Below, one piece after another: positions 49,845-59,532 of a stretch of DNA of 64,000 bases (the first letter of the stretch is position 1; every line of letters begins with the position of its first letter). The notes under the pieces are model-generated. The model worked only from the letters and a program-made list of their open reading frames with translations, was not told the DNA's origin and searched no databases. The stretch is from Methylomonas koyamae (lineage in GTDB: Bacteria; Pseudomonadota; Gammaproteobacteria; Methylococcales; Methylomonadaceae), in assembly GCF_006483455.1 (NCBI RefSeq), contig NZ_PPPU01000006.1:218161-282160 (forward strand), written 5' to 3'. The translations under genes and the position numbers were made by a program.

Positions 49845-52800
49845 ATGTCCAAGCAAACCCTCACCATCGACGGCAATCAGGCCGCCGCCAGCATCGCCTA
49901 CAAACTCAACGAAGTCATCGCCATTTATCCGATCACGCCGTCGTCGCCGATGGGCGAATGGGCCGACGAATGGGCCTCGCGCGGCAAACCCAATTTGTGG
50001 GGCACCGTGCCGCAGGTCGTCGAATTGCAAAGCGAGGCCGGCGCTGCCGGCACCATTCACGGCGCCTTGCAGGCCGGCACCTTGGCGACCACCTTCACCG
50101 CGTCGCAAGGCCTGTTATTGATGCTGCCGAATATGTACAAAATCGCCGGCGAACTCAGCCCGGCCGTATTTCACATCGCCGCCCGTTCGTTGGCGGCACA
50201 AGGCCTGTCGATCTTCGGCGACCATAGCGACGTAATGGCGGCGCGGATGACCGGCTTTGCCATGTTGTGCTCCAATTCGCCGCAGGAAGTGCAGGATCTG
50301 GCCTTGGTTACCCATGCGGTGTCGTTGCAAAGCCGGGTGCCTTTCATGCATTTTTTCGACGGTTTCCGCACCTCGCACGAAGTCGCCAAAATCGTCGAGG
50401 TCGACGACGCGGTGATACGTGGCATGATCGACGATGCCTGGGTGGCCGAGCATCGCGGCCGAGCCTTGACGCCGGACAAGCCGGTACTGCGCGGCACGGC
50501 GCAAAATCCCGATGTCTATTTCCAGGGCCGGGAATCGGTCAATCCGTTTTATGCGGCGTTGCCGGACATGGCGCAGCAGGCGATGGATCGGTTCGCCGGG
50601 CTGACCGGCCGCCAATACCGTCTGTTCGAATACGTCGGCGCCGCCGATGCCGAACGGGTGGTCGTGTTGATGGGCTCCGGCGCGGAGGCGGTCGAAGAAA
50701 CCCTGGATTATCTGAATCGGCAGGGCGAGGCGGTCGGCTTGCTCAAAGTCCGGCTGTTCCGGCCGTTCTCGCCGCAACATTTGATCGCCGCCCTGCCGGC
50801 GAGTTGCCGGAAAATTGCCGTGTTGGATCGCACCAAGGAGCCGGGTGCCGACGGCGAACCGCTGTATAAAGATGTGCTGGCTGCCGTGGCCCAAGCCTTC
50901 AGCCAGGGCGAAAAGTTTGTCCAAATGCCGCGCGTGGTCGGCGGCCGTTACGGCTTGTCGTCCAAGGAATTCACGCCGGGCATGGTGAAAGCTGTCTACG
51001 ACGAGTTGAAAAGCGAGCGGCCGAAAAACCAGTTCACGATCGGCATCCACGACGATGTCAGCCATACCAGTCTGGCCTGGGATGCGGATTACCGCACCGA
51101 CGCCCACGACCAGACTTTTCAAGCGATGTTCTACGGTCTGGGCAGCGACGGCACGGTCGGCGCCAACAAGAATACGATCAAGATCATCGGCGAAGAAACC
51201 GAGTTGTACGCCCAGGGCTATTTCGTCTACGACTCGAAAAAGTCCGGCGCGGTGACGGTGTCTCATCTGCGCTTCGGCCCCCAGCCGATCCGTTCCAGCT
51301 ATTTGATCGGCGAAAACGACGCCCAATTCATCGGCTGCCACCAGGCGGTGTTTCTGGAACGTTACGACATGCTGGCCAACGCTGCCGCCAATGCCGTGTT
51401 TCTGTTGAACAGCCCGGCCCCGGCCGACAAAGTTTGGGATACCCTGCCGCGCAAGATGCAGCAACAGATGCTGGACAAAAACATCCGCTTTTACCTGATC
51501 GACGGCAACGCGGTGGCCGAGAAATCCGGCATGGGCAAGCGCATCAACACCATCATGCAGACCTGCTTTTTCGCGATTTCCGGGGTGTTGCCGCAAGAAC
51601 AAGCGATTGCCGCGATCAAACATGCGGTTGAAAAAACCTACGGCAAAAAAGGCCAACGCATCGTCGACTTGAACTTCAAGGCCATCGACGAAACCCTGGC
51701 TGGCCTGCACCAAGTGCCGTTGCCGCAGCAGGCCAGCAGCGCGTTCGACATCATGTCGCGGATTACCGACAGCGCGCCGGACTTCATCCGCCGGGTCACC
51801 GCCGAGATCATCGCCGGCCGCGGCGACGCCTTGCCGGTCAGCGCGATGCCGGCCGACGGTACTTTCCCGACCGGCAGCGCCGCGTTTGAAAAACGCAATC
51901 TGGCGTTGGAAATTCCGGTCTGGGAAACCGATTTATGCACCCAGTGCGGCAAGTGCCCGATGGTCTGTCCGCACGCGGCGATCCGCAGCAAAATCTTGCC
52001 GAACGAGGCCTTGAGCAATGCGCCGGCCACCTTCAAACATGCGGCGATGCTGGGCAAGGACTTCCCGCCAGGGTTATCGATCAGTTACCAGGTAGCGCCG
52101 GAAGATTGCACCGGTTGCGGCTTGTGTGTCGATATTTGCCCGATTCGCGATAAATCCAACGCCAGCCGCAAAGCCTTGAACATGGCGCCGCAAGCCCCGC
52201 TGCGCGAGCCGGAGAGCCAAAATTGGGACTACTTTCTGTCTTTGCCGGAATACGATCGCCGGCTGCTAAAAACCAATACCATCAAAGGTTCGATGGTGTT
52301 GCAGCCGTTGTTCGAATTCTCCGGCGCCTGCGTTGGCTGCGGCGAAACGCCTTACGTCAAACTGGTCTCGCAATTGTTCGGCGACCGGATGGTGGTGGCC
52401 AACGCCACCGGTTGCTCGTCGATCTATGGCGGCAACCTGCCGACCACGCCCTGGACCAAAAACGCCGAGGGCAGGGGGCCGGCCTGGAGCAATTCCCTGT
52501 TCGAAGATAACGCAGAGTTTGGTCTGGGCATGCGGGTGGCGATCGATAAACAAGCCGAGCACGCCGCGGAATTGTTGGAGTCGCTACGCGAAACCTTGGG
52601 CAGCGAATTGGTCGATGCGATCCTGCACGCCGACCAATCCGACGAGGCCGGACTCTACGAACAACGCCAGCGCGTCGCCGAATTGAAGCAGCATTTACCG
52701 TCTTTAAGCCAACCCGCCGCCCAGGCCTTGCTGCCGTTGACCGATTATTTATGCAAGAAGAGCGTCTGGATCATCGGCGGCGACGGCTGGGCCTACGACA

Positions 52801-53477
52801 TCGGCTACGGCGGTCTGGACCACGTGTTGGCCAGCGGCCGCAACGTCAATATCCTGGTGCTGGACACCGAGGTGTATTCCAACACCGGCGGCCAGACTTC
52901 CAAATCGACGCCGATGGGCGCAGTGGCCAAGTTTTCGGCCGGCGGTAAGCCGACCGCGAAGAAAGATCTGGCCTTGCTGGCGATGGACTACGGCAACGTT
53001 TACGTCGCCCACGTCGCCTATGCCGGCAAGGATACCCAGACGCTGAGCGCCTTCCTGGAAGCCGAAGCCCACAACGGCCCGTCCATCATCATCGCCTATT
53101 CGCCGTGTATTGCCCACGGCGTGGATTTGTCCAATAACCATCGCCAGCAAAATCTGGCCGTGAAGAGCGGGCACTGGCCGTTGTTCAGGTTCAACCCGGC
53201 CAAGATTCAGCAAGGCAAGAATCCGATGCAACTGGATTCGGCGGAACCGTCGATCCCATACCGCGACTTCGTCATGACCGAAACCCGCTTCAGCATGTTG
53301 TGGCAAAGCCATCCCGACCACGCCGAGGCTTTCTTGAAACAGGCCCAGCACGACGTCAAAAACCGCTACCGTTATTACCAACAACTGGCGGCTTTGGAAT
53401 GGAGCGACGCGACCAGCGTGGCCGCCGCCAAAGCCCAAGTCAAAGTCGATCTGGCCCAGGAGCAGAACAATGGTTGA
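49845..53477 (+). CDS. nifJ: Pyruvate:ferredoxin (flavodoxin) oxidoreductase
   Basis: A 1210-residue single-chain PFOR, converting pyruvate and CoA to acetyl-CoA and CO2 with reduction of ferredoxin or flavodoxin. The first domain has YPITPSSPMGEWADEW and ATTFTASQGLLLMLPN. Two ferredoxin-type [4Fe-4S] clusters follow: CTQCGKCPMVCP from Cys 698 and CTGCGLCVDICP from Cys 755. The thiamine-pyrophosphate part has CVGCGETPYVKL at 829, GGDGWAYDIGYGGLDHVLASG and EVYSNTGGQTSKSTP. In an oxygen-using methanotroph it suggests low-oxygen or fermentative metabolism, or supply of reductant for nitrogen fixation. It overlaps the next gene by 8 bp. Confidence 0.96.
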   Translation: MSKQTLTIDGNQAAASIAYKLNEVIAIYPITPSSPMGEWADEWASRGKPNLWGTVPQVVELQSEAGAAGTIHGALQAGTLATTFTASQGLLLMLPNMYKIAGELSPAVFHIAARSLAAQGLSIFGDHSDVMAARMTGFAMLCSNSPQEVQDLALVTHAVSLQSRVPFMHFFDGFRTSHEVAKIVEVDDAVIRGMIDDAWVAEHRGRALTPDKPVLRGTAQNPDVYFQGRESVNPFYAALPDMAQQAMDRFAGLTGRQYRLFEYVGAADAERVVVLMGSGAEAVEETLDYLNRQGEAVGLLKVRLFRPFSPQHLIAALPASCRKIAVLDRTKEPGADGEPLYKDVLAAVAQAFSQGEKFVQMPRVVGGRYGLSSKEFTPGMVKAVYDELKSERPKNQFTIGIHDDVSHTSLAWDADYRTDAHDQTFQAMFYGLGSDGTVGANKNTIKIIGEETELYAQGYFVYDSKKSGAVTVSHLRFGPQPIRSSYLIGENDAQFIGCHQAVFLERYDMLANAAANAVFLLNSPAPADKVWDTLPRKMQQQMLDKNIRFYLIDGNAVAEKSGMGKRINTIMQTCFFAISGVLPQEQAIAAIKHAVEKTYGKKGQRIVDLNFKAIDETLAGLHQVPLPQQASSAFDIMSRITDSAPDFIRRVTAEIIAGRGDALPVSAMPADGTFPTGSAAFEKRNLALEIPVWETDLCTQCGKCPMVCPHAAIRSKILPNEALSNAPATFKHAAMLGKDFPPGLSISYQVAPEDCTGCGLCVDICPIRDKSNASRKALNMAPQAPLREPESQNWDYFLSLPEYDRRLLKTNTIKGSMVLQPLFEFSGACVGCGETPYVKLVSQLFGDRMVVANATGCSSIYGGNLPTTPWTKNAEGRGPAWSNSLFEDNAEFGLGMRVAIDKQAEHAAELLESLRETLGSELVDAILHADQSDEAGLYEQRQRVAELKQHLPSLSQPAAQALLPLTDYLCKKSVWIIGGDGWAYDIGYGGLDHVLASGRNVNILVLDTEVYSNTGGQTSKSTPMGAVAKFSAGGKPTAKKDLALLAMDYGNVYVAHVAYAGKDTQTLSAFLEAEAHNGPSIIIAYSPCIAHGVDLSNNHRQQNLAVKSGHWPLFRFNPAKIQQGKNPMQLDSAEPSIPYRDFVMTETRFSMLWQSHPDHAEAFLKQAQHDVKNRYRYYQQLAALEWSDATSVAAAKAQVKVDLAQEQNNG

Positions 53478-54483
53478 TTTAGCCACCGAATATTTGGGTC
53501 TGAAACTGGCGCATCCGCTGGTGCCGTCGGCTTCGCCGTTAAGCAAGGACTTGGACAGCGCCCGGCGTTTGGAAGATGCCGGCGCGGCAGCGATCGTGTT
53601 GTCGTCGTTGTTCGAGGAAAAAATCGAAGCCGAGCAGCAGCAGATGGAGCGTTTCCTGTTCGGTCAGGGCATTGGTTACGGCGAGGCGGATTCGTTTCAT
53701 CCATTGCCGTCGCAGATCGTCACCTACATGGATCAATATCTGGATCATCTGCAACGCTTGAAAAGCGCGTTGCAAATTCCGGTGATCGCCAGCCTGAACG
53801 GCACGTCGGTCGGCGGCTGGATCGAATACGGCAAAGCCTTGCAGGACGCCGGCGCCGATGCGCTGGAGTTGAATATTTACCATCTGGCGGCAGATATTGC
53901 CGAAAGCAGCGAGACGGTCGAAAACCGCTATCTGGACATCGTTCGCGAATTGAAGCGCCAGATCAACATCCCGCTGGCGGTGAAACTGTCCCCGCAATTC
54001 AGCTCGCCGCTGCATTTCGTGGAGCGCTTGCAACAGGCCGGCGCCGACGGCGTGGTCTTGTTCAACCGTTTTTACCAGCCGGACATCGATCTGGACACCT
54101 TGGAAGTGGTGCCGAAACTGCAATTGTCGACGCCCGCCGAAGCGCTGTTGCGGGTGCGCTGGACCGCGCTGATGTATGGCCGGGTGCGATTGTCGCTGGC
54201 CGTGACCGGCGGTTTTCACCAGGCCGACGACGTCATCAAGGCCTTGCTGGCCGGCGCCGATGTGGTGCATTTATGCAGCGTGTTGCTGGCGCAGGGCGTC
54301 CGCAAGCTGGACGAGATTCGCAGCGAACTGGCGGATTGGCTGATCGAACACGAATACGAATCGGTAGCTCAAATGAAAGGTAGTGTCAGCCGGCAACACG
54401 CGATCGACCCCAGTGCCTACGAACGCGCCAACTACATTCACGTGCTGGACAGCTATACGCCGGCGCCGGGCGTATTGCGTTAG
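53470..54483 (+). CDS. Dihydroorotate-dehydrogenase-like flavoprotein
   Basis: A 337-residue FMN-binding TIM barrel of the dihydroorotate/dihydropyrimidine dehydrogenase family. It has YLGLKLAHPLVPSASPLSKD at the N-terminus, DALELNIYHLAAD, PLAVKLSPQFSSPLHFVE, GADGVVLFNRFYQPDID and SLAVTGGFHQADDVIKALLAGADVVHLCS. It replaces the usual catalytic pattern of pyrimidine enzymes in part, and members of this subgroup routinely follow nifJ-type PFOR genes. It probably accepts or donates electrons in a PFOR-linked reaction; the substrate is unknown. It overlaps PFOR by 8 bp. Confidence 0.85.
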   Translation: MVDLATEYLGLKLAHPLVPSASPLSKDLDSARRLEDAGAAAIVLSSLFEEKIEAEQQQMERFLFGQGIGYGEADSFHPLPSQIVTYMDQYLDHLQRLKSALQIPVIASLNGTSVGGWIEYGKALQDAGADALELNIYHLAADIAESSETVENRYLDIVRELKRQINIPLAVKLSPQFSSPLHFVERLQQAGADGVVLFNRFYQPDIDLDTLEVVPKLQLSTPAEALLRVRWTALMYGRVRLSLAVTGGFHQADDVIKALLAGADVVHLCSVLLAQGVRKLDEIRSELADWLIEHEYESVAQMKGSVSRQHAIDPSAYERANYIHVLDSYTPAPGVLR

Positions 54484-54490
54484 ATAAACG

Positions 54491-54841
54491 ATGCGGGATT
54501 TGGACGAGCTGTTCGCCGGTTTGGCTAAATCCCGGTTTCGCAGCCAGTTTCGCTTGAACGCCAAGGATTTGCAGTATCTGCAAACCAAGGGCATCGCAAC
54601 CATCTTAAGCCACGCCGACGATTTTATCGGCAAACGGCTGGCCCCAGCCCAGCCGCTCAACGACGGCAAGCAAACGCCTTACCGCGGCCATCCGGTGTTT
54701 GTCGCCCAACACGCCACGGCCTGCTGCTGCCGCGGTTGCCTGGAAAAATGGCACTCGATTGCGCAGGGCAGGGAACTTAGTCTTGAGGAACTTAGCTACA
54801 TCCGGTCCGTGTTGGAACGCTGGTTGCGCGCGCTGTTATGA
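54491..54841 (+). CDS. DUF4186 family protein
   Basis: A 116-residue soluble protein. It contains FRSQFRLNAKDLQYLQTKGIATILSHADDFI and YRGHPVFVAQHATACCCRGCLEKWH with four close cysteines, the pattern of the DUF4186 family (unknown function). The Cys/His block could bind a metal. It begins 7 bp after the DHOD-like gene, so it is probably the third member of the PFOR operon. Confidence 0.85.
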   Translation: MRDLDELFAGLAKSRFRSQFRLNAKDLQYLQTKGIATILSHADDFIGKRLAPAQPLNDGKQTPYRGHPVFVAQHATACCCRGCLEKWHSIAQGRELSLEELSYIRSVLERWLRALL

Positions 54842-54865
54842 AGCTGCCAACTCGCAAGCATTCGG

Positions 54866-55039
54866 CTAGCGGCTGTAAAGTTGGTCGACCAAGTCTTTAA
54901 ACCACGCCGGCCGCAACAGCATCACGTACAAAATCGTCAGTTCCAGAATCGGCAGCGGGATGATGTGCAACACGATCAATACCAGCAACACTGCGCAGCA
55001 CGCCAGTAATTTCGGGAAGAAGGGGGCTGTACTCATCAT
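54866..55039 (-). CDS. Short membrane protein of unknown function
   Basis: A 57-residue protein with one or two hydrophobic segments (FFPKLLACCAVLLVLIVLHIIPLPILELTILYVMLL, split by Pro residues) and a basic C-terminus (RPAWFKDLVDQLYSR). An AGGAG ribosome-binding site lies before a doubled ATG (55039 and 55036), which argues that it is real. A longer open frame through 55180 runs into the phosphatase gene and is not supported. It lies 55 bp after the phosphatase gene on the same strand. Confidence 0.65.
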   Translation of the reverse strand: MMSTAPFFPKLLACCAVLLVLIVLHIIPLPILELTILYVMLLRPAWFKDLVDQLYSR

Positions 55040-55094
55040 GATCTCCTCGCAAATCGGCATTATCGGTTGAAGCTTTCTCCGTTGAGCCAAGGGG

Positions 55095-57341
55095 TTAATG
55101 CCATTTAAACACCAATACGGTGATATCGTCGGCGAATTTTTCGCTGCCGCAGAATCGGCGCAAACACCCGAATAACCCATCGATTATTGCTTGCGGCGGC
55201 AAGTCGGCGTTGGCGGCAATTTCGGATTTGACCCGATCCAGGCCGAAAAAACCTAATTCGGCGTTCTCCGCTTCGACCAGGCCGTCGGTATAGAGCACTA
55301 TCAAATCGCCCTCGGCCAACTCGACGCTTTTTCGTTCGAAGCAAACATCCTGGCGCAAGCCGACGATCAGGCCGTCGGCATCCAGTTCGGTGAACTGCCG
55401 GCTATGGCGGTTGAACAGCAACGGCGGCGGGTGACCGGCGTTGGCGAAATGCAATTGCCGGCGTTCCGGATCGACCTGCAAATAGAACAAGGTCAGGAAG
55501 TAGTCGGCCCGATTCAGGTCGTTGAATAAAAACCGGTTCAGCGCCGACAGCACCGCTTCCGGCCCGGCCTCGGTACTGCTTTTCATCCGGATCGCGCTGC
55601 GGGTTTCGACCATGAACAGGGCCGGACCGATCGAATGGCCGGAGACGTCGGCGATGACGATGTCCAGCCGCCCGCCGTCGCGGTAAAAATAATCGAAATA
55701 GTCGCCGCCGACCTTGTCCGCCGGCAGGCAAACTCCGGTGATCTCGAACTCGCCGGTTTTCAGCGGCGCAGCCGGCGACAAACCGGCCTGGATTTGCTGG
55801 GCGATCTTCAGCTCGTTTTGCGCCACCGCCAATTCCACTTGGGCCTGGCGAATTTGCCGCTCCGCCGCCTTGCGGCCGGAGATGTCGTGGATGAAGCCGC
55901 TGAAAATGTAGCTGTCGCCCAGTTTCAATGGTGCCACGCTGATTTCGACTGGAAATTCGCTGCCGTCGCGCCTGAGCGCCACTTGTTCGGTCTGCCGGTT
56001 CAAGATCGTGCCGTTACCGGTTTCCAGAAACCGGCGCATGCCGTTGCGGTGTGCGGCGCGAAACCGCAGCGGGATGATCAAGTGTTCCAGGCGGCGGCCG
56101 ATGGCCGATTCCGCCGACCAGCCGAACATCTGCTCGGCGCGCCGGTTCCAATCGGTGACGATGCCGTCGGCGTCCATGATGACGATGGCATTGATCGAGC
56201 TTTCGATGATCAGCCGCGTACGCTTTTCCGACTCGATCAAGGCATTCTGATATTGCATCCGGGCCGTAATGTCCCTATCCACCCCGCGCCATTTCACCAG
56301 CTTGCCGTCGGCGTCGAGTAACGGCAGGCCGGTCGATTCGGTGATCACCGGATGGCCGTCCCGATGCCGGTAATGGTTGACCAGGGCATGAAACGACTGC
56401 TGGCTGGACGACAGGTCGACATGGGCTTGCTGGTCTTGCGCGGTCAGCAGTTCGGTGTAATGTTTACCGATGATTTGCGTCGGCGTCAGCCCCAGGATTT
56501 GTTCCACTGCGATGCTGCTGTACAGGTAGTAACCCTTGGGGTCCTGTTCCCACAGCCATTCCCCGGACAAATCCGCCATTTGCCGGAAGCGCTGTTCGCT
56601 TTCGGCCAGTGCCGATTCCACGGTTTTACGGCCGGTAATGTCCTCGGCAACCGCAAGATAGTGTGTGGTGTTGCCGAGGCTGTCCTTGATCGCGCTGATG
56701 CTTTCCGCGACCCAGTATTCGCGGCCGGTCTGGTGCCGGTTGCAAATTTCGCCTTGCCATTCGCCGCTGACCGTCAATTGCCGCCACAGGTCTTGATAAT
56801 CCTGGGCCGACATTTTTCCGGATTGCAGCAAACTGGGAGTTTGCCCTAACAATTCGGCTTCGGCATATCCGCTCAGCAGCGAGAAGCGGGGGTTGACGTA
56901 GACGATGCGGCCGCTGGCGTCGGTCACCATCATCGCACTGGCGCTTTGTTCGATGACTCGGCGCATGACCAAAAAATCGTTGGCCGGATCGATGGCTTGG
57001 ATCAATAACAAGGCTTTGCCAAAGTCAGACCGGGGGCTCGGTAGCGTACTGACCGTGACCAAGGCCGGAAAGCTGTGGTATCTGGCCAGAAGTTCCGCTT
57101 CGAAACATTCGGCGGATTCCCGGTCGCCGGCCCGCGCCAGCGCCGCCCGGCACAGCGTTAGGCTGGCCGGCGCCAAGATCTGCTCCAACGCCAATCCCGA
57201 TAACTCGTGCGTGCCGTAACCGAGCAGCGCGGCGGCGGCTCGATTGGCGCCGTCGATTACCGGATTTTTCGTTTCGTCGTTGCCGGTCGCGTAGCCGACC
57301 AGCAACAGATTGAAGGCCAGACTATCGATCAGTTGGCGCAT
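55095..57341 (-). CDS. Multi-PAS SpoIIE-type serine phosphatase
   Basis: A 748-residue protein with four PAS-type sensory domains (for example VTDASGRIVYVNPRFSLLSGYAEAELLG, YLYSSIAVEQILGLTPTQIIG, VIMDADGIVTDWNRRAEQMFGWS), a coiled-coil linker (RQIRQAQVELAVAQNELKIAQQIQ) and a C-terminal PP2C/SpoIIE domain: LPADKVGGDYFDYFY, VIADVSGHSIGPALFM, FANAGHPPPLLF, LIVLYTDGLVEAEN and FADDITVLVFKWH. It should dephosphorylate a STAS anti-anti-sigma protein, as RsbU does. A STAS/kinase pair lies 1.8 kb away on the opposite strand, beyond the decarboxylase gene. No membrane helix is seen. Confidence 0.88.
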   Translation of the reverse strand: MRQLIDSLAFNLLLVGYATGNDETKNPVIDGANRAAAALLGYGTHELSGLALEQILAPASLTLCRAALARAGDRESAECFEAELLARYHSFPALVTVSTLPSPRSDFGKALLLIQAIDPANDFLVMRRVIEQSASAMMVTDASGRIVYVNPRFSLLSGYAEAELLGQTPSLLQSGKMSAQDYQDLWRQLTVSGEWQGEICNRHQTGREYWVAESISAIKDSLGNTTHYLAVAEDITGRKTVESALAESEQRFRQMADLSGEWLWEQDPKGYYLYSSIAVEQILGLTPTQIIGKHYTELLTAQDQQAHVDLSSSQQSFHALVNHYRHRDGHPVITESTGLPLLDADGKLVKWRGVDRDITARMQYQNALIESEKRTRLIIESSINAIVIMDADGIVTDWNRRAEQMFGWSAESAIGRRLEHLIIPLRFRAAHRNGMRRFLETGNGTILNRQTEQVALRRDGSEFPVEISVAPLKLGDSYIFSGFIHDISGRKAAERQIRQAQVELAVAQNELKIAQQIQAGLSPAAPLKTGEFEITGVCLPADKVGGDYFDYFYRDGGRLDIVIADVSGHSIGPALFMVETRSAIRMKSSTEAGPEAVLSALNRFLFNDLNRADYFLTLFYLQVDPERRQLHFANAGHPPPLLFNRHSRQFTELDADGLIVGLRQDVCFERKSVELAEGDLIVLYTDGLVEAENAELGFFGLDRVKSEIAANADLPPQAIIDGLFGCLRRFCGSEKFADDITVLVFKWH

Positions 57342-57364
57342 GGTTCGGCTCGGGCCGGTCGGCC

Positions 57365-59005
57365 TTAGACCCGGCTATGCAGATGCGCCGCCAGCCGCTG
57401 CATCGCGGCCGAGGCGTCGGCCGGGTTCAGGCGGACGTCGATGATGCTGGGCGAGCTGCGGTTGGCCAGTGCCGCCGTGAGCGCCGCTTCGAACGCTGCC
57501 TCCGTGCCGGCGGCGTATCCTTGCAGCGGGCCGAAGACTTCGCCGAGGCGGTCGAAGCGCCAATCGCCGATGTCGTTAAACGGGCCTTCCAGAATGAAGC
57601 GCTCGGTACTGTAACCGCGGTTGTTGAAGACCACCACAATCGGGTCCAGGCCCAGGCGGGCAAAGGTTGCCAGTTCGGTACCGGTCATCTGGAAGGCGCC
57701 GTCGCCGACCAGAATCAGCGCCCGCCGGTCGCGGCGGGCGATTTGGGCGCCCAGCGCCGCCGGCACGGCAAAGCCCATGCTGGTGTAAAACGCCGACGAC
57801 AGGAATTCCGACTGTTCGTGCACTTGCAGATCGATCGTCGCAAACAGGCAGTCGCCGACGTCGCAGACCACGATGAATTCGGGGCCGAGGGCTTGATTCA
57901 GGCGGCCGACCAGGCGCGCGGTGGTGATGGCGCGATCCGGCAACGGAAAATCCGCTGCGGTCACAGTACCCGGCGCGGCAACGAATTTTTCCGGGCGCAT
58001 CGGTACCGATTTGGCCAGTGCGTGCAGGAAATCCTTCAGCAATACCCGCGGGTAACGGTGCGAGCTGATCACCACTTCGTCCTGCGCCGCCCTGACCATG
58101 CGTTGCGGATCGAGTTTGGCCGTATAAATGCCGGTGTCGACGTCGTTCAACGTCACGCCCAGCATCAGCAACAAATCGGCCTGCTCGACCAGATAGCGGG
58201 TGTATTCGGCGCTCATGGTGCCTTCGTAGATACCGAGATAGGCCGGGTGCCGTTCGGCGATCACCGATTTGCCGGTCAGTGTCGCGGCGACCGGCAGGCC
58301 GGAGCGATTCACCAAGTCGACCAGCACTCCTTGCAAGCCGCGGCGATGGATCTCCACTCCGGCAACGATGATCGGCGAGCGCGATTTTTCGCCCAGTTCC
58401 ATCGTTTCCGCCACCGCTTCGGCCAATGCGGTTTCGTCGCTGCCGCAAACTTCCGGCGCCGGGCCCGGCATGGAGTAACCCGGCACTCTGACCCGGTCGC
58501 GCGGGATTTCGATGTACACCGGTTTGGAATAATGGCGCGCCGCGGCCAGCGCCTGGTCGATCTGGCGACAGGCGATTACCGGATCGTTCAGGACCACGCT
58601 GGCGCAGGTGATGCGCTCGAAGATTTCGCGTTGAAAGGTAAACGGTCCGAAACGGTGATGCAGCAAGGGATCGTTGCGCTGCTCGTCGACGCCCGGCGCG
58701 CCGCTGATGACCACCACCGGCGACGATTCGGCGTAGGCACCGGCGACGGCATTGACCGTGTTCAACGCGCCGACGCCGTAAGTCACCGCCACGGCACCCA
58801 GGCCGGAACAACGGGCGTAACCGTCTGCGGCAAAGGCCGCGGTGTCCTCGCGAGTGGTGCCGATATGGCGGATCGGGCTATGCACCATCTGGTCGTAGAA
58901 ACCGAGGATGTAATCGCCCGGTACGCCGAAAATCTCCCTAACGCCGTGGGCGTAGAGCCGGTCGAGCAAGTATTGGCCGATACTGTCGGCATTTTGCGTG
59001 TTCAT
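57365..59005 (-). CDS. Pyruvate/indolepyruvate decarboxylase-like thiamine enzyme
   Basis: About 546 residues of the TPP-dependent 2-keto acid decarboxylase family. The N-terminal pyrimidine-binding domain has GVPGDYILGFYDQMVHSPI and TREDTAAFAADGYARCSG with the activating Glu. The adjacent His pair (DPLLHHRFGPF) resembles the HH motif of pyruvate and indolepyruvate decarboxylases. The TPP site is LVGDGAFQMTGTELATF to VVVFNNRGYSTE. The product would be an aldehyde, for example acetaldehyde from pyruvate. Start ATG 59005 follows GGGAGGTGACG. It is 24 bp upstream of the phosphatase gene on the same strand and may be co-transcribed with it. Substrate cannot be fixed from sequence. Confidence 0.85.
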   Translation of the reverse strand: MNTQNADSIGQYLLDRLYAHGVREIFGVPGDYILGFYDQMVHSPIRHIGTTREDTAAFAADGYARCSGLGAVAVTYGVGALNTVNAVAGAYAESSPVVVISGAPGVDEQRNDPLLHHRFGPFTFQREIFERITCASVVLNDPVIACRQIDQALAAARHYSKPVYIEIPRDRVRVPGYSMPGPAPEVCGSDETALAEAVAETMELGEKSRSPIIVAGVEIHRRGLQGVLVDLVNRSGLPVAATLTGKSVIAERHPAYLGIYEGTMSAEYTRYLVEQADLLLMLGVTLNDVDTGIYTAKLDPQRMVRAAQDEVVISSHRYPRVLLKDFLHALAKSVPMRPEKFVAAPGTVTAADFPLPDRAITTARLVGRLNQALGPEFIVVCDVGDCLFATIDLQVHEQSEFLSSAFYTSMGFAVPAALGAQIARRDRRALILVGDGAFQMTGTELATFARLGLDPIVVVFNNRGYSTERFILEGPFNDIGDWRFDRLGEVFGPLQGYAAGTEAAFEAALTAALANRSSPSIIDVRLNPADASAAMQRLAAHLHSRV

Positions 59006-59184
59006 CGTCACCTCCCGGAAAGCTACGGCTGCTAGTGTTCCGCGCCGGCACGAAAAAACCAGCGCGAAGGTTGAACGTAAGACTGGATTGGGTATCGAAG
59101 TTTCCGCAGCACCCCGGTTTTGTCCGATTGCTGCTAGACTGCGGCCGAACAACCGCCGCCAATGTTTCTGCCCAACTTGCTTCT

Positions 59185-59517
59185 ATGAAACTCGAACTCG
59201 AAAAAAATCACGGCTTAAGCGTAGTCACTATTCGGGAACCGCGGGTCGATGCCCACAATTCCGCCGAATTGAAGGACTATCTGGCGCAATTGATCGAGAG
59301 CGGCGAAAACCGGATTCTGGTGCGATTGGCCGACGTCCGCTTCATCGATAGTTCCGGGCTGGGCGCGCTGTTGTCGGCCTATAAAAGAACCGCCGCCGAC
59401 GCCGGCCAGTTTGCACTGAGCAACGTCCAGCCGCAGGTGTTGTCGATGTTCGAGATCACCCGGCTGAACCGCGTGTTCGAGATTTATGCCGATGCCGCGG
59501 ATATGTTGCCGAGTTAG
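59185..59517 (+). CDS. STAS-domain anti-sigma factor antagonist
   Basis: A 110-residue single STAS domain with LVRLADVRFIDSSGLGALLSAYKRT, which contains the phosphorylatable Ser of SpoIIAA/RsbV proteins, and QPQVLSMFEITRLNRVFEIY. In partner switching the dephosphorylated form binds the anti-sigma kinase. ATG 59185 is preferred; the frame is open further upstream (59035) without conserved sequence. It lies directly before the RsbW-like gene. Confidence 0.9.
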   Translation: MKLELEKNHGLSVVTIREPRVDAHNSAELKDYLAQLIESGENRILVRLADVRFIDSSGLGALLSAYKRTAADAGQFALSNVQPQVLSMFEITRLNRVFEIYADAADMLPS

Positions 59518-59532
59518 CCGACGAGTTTGCCT

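Noticed and set aside
57377..59035. 552-codon plus-strand frame opposite the decarboxylase
   Set aside because: The translation is low-complexity Arg/Gln/Asp/His with no motif, and the minus strand carries complete TPP-enzyme signatures.
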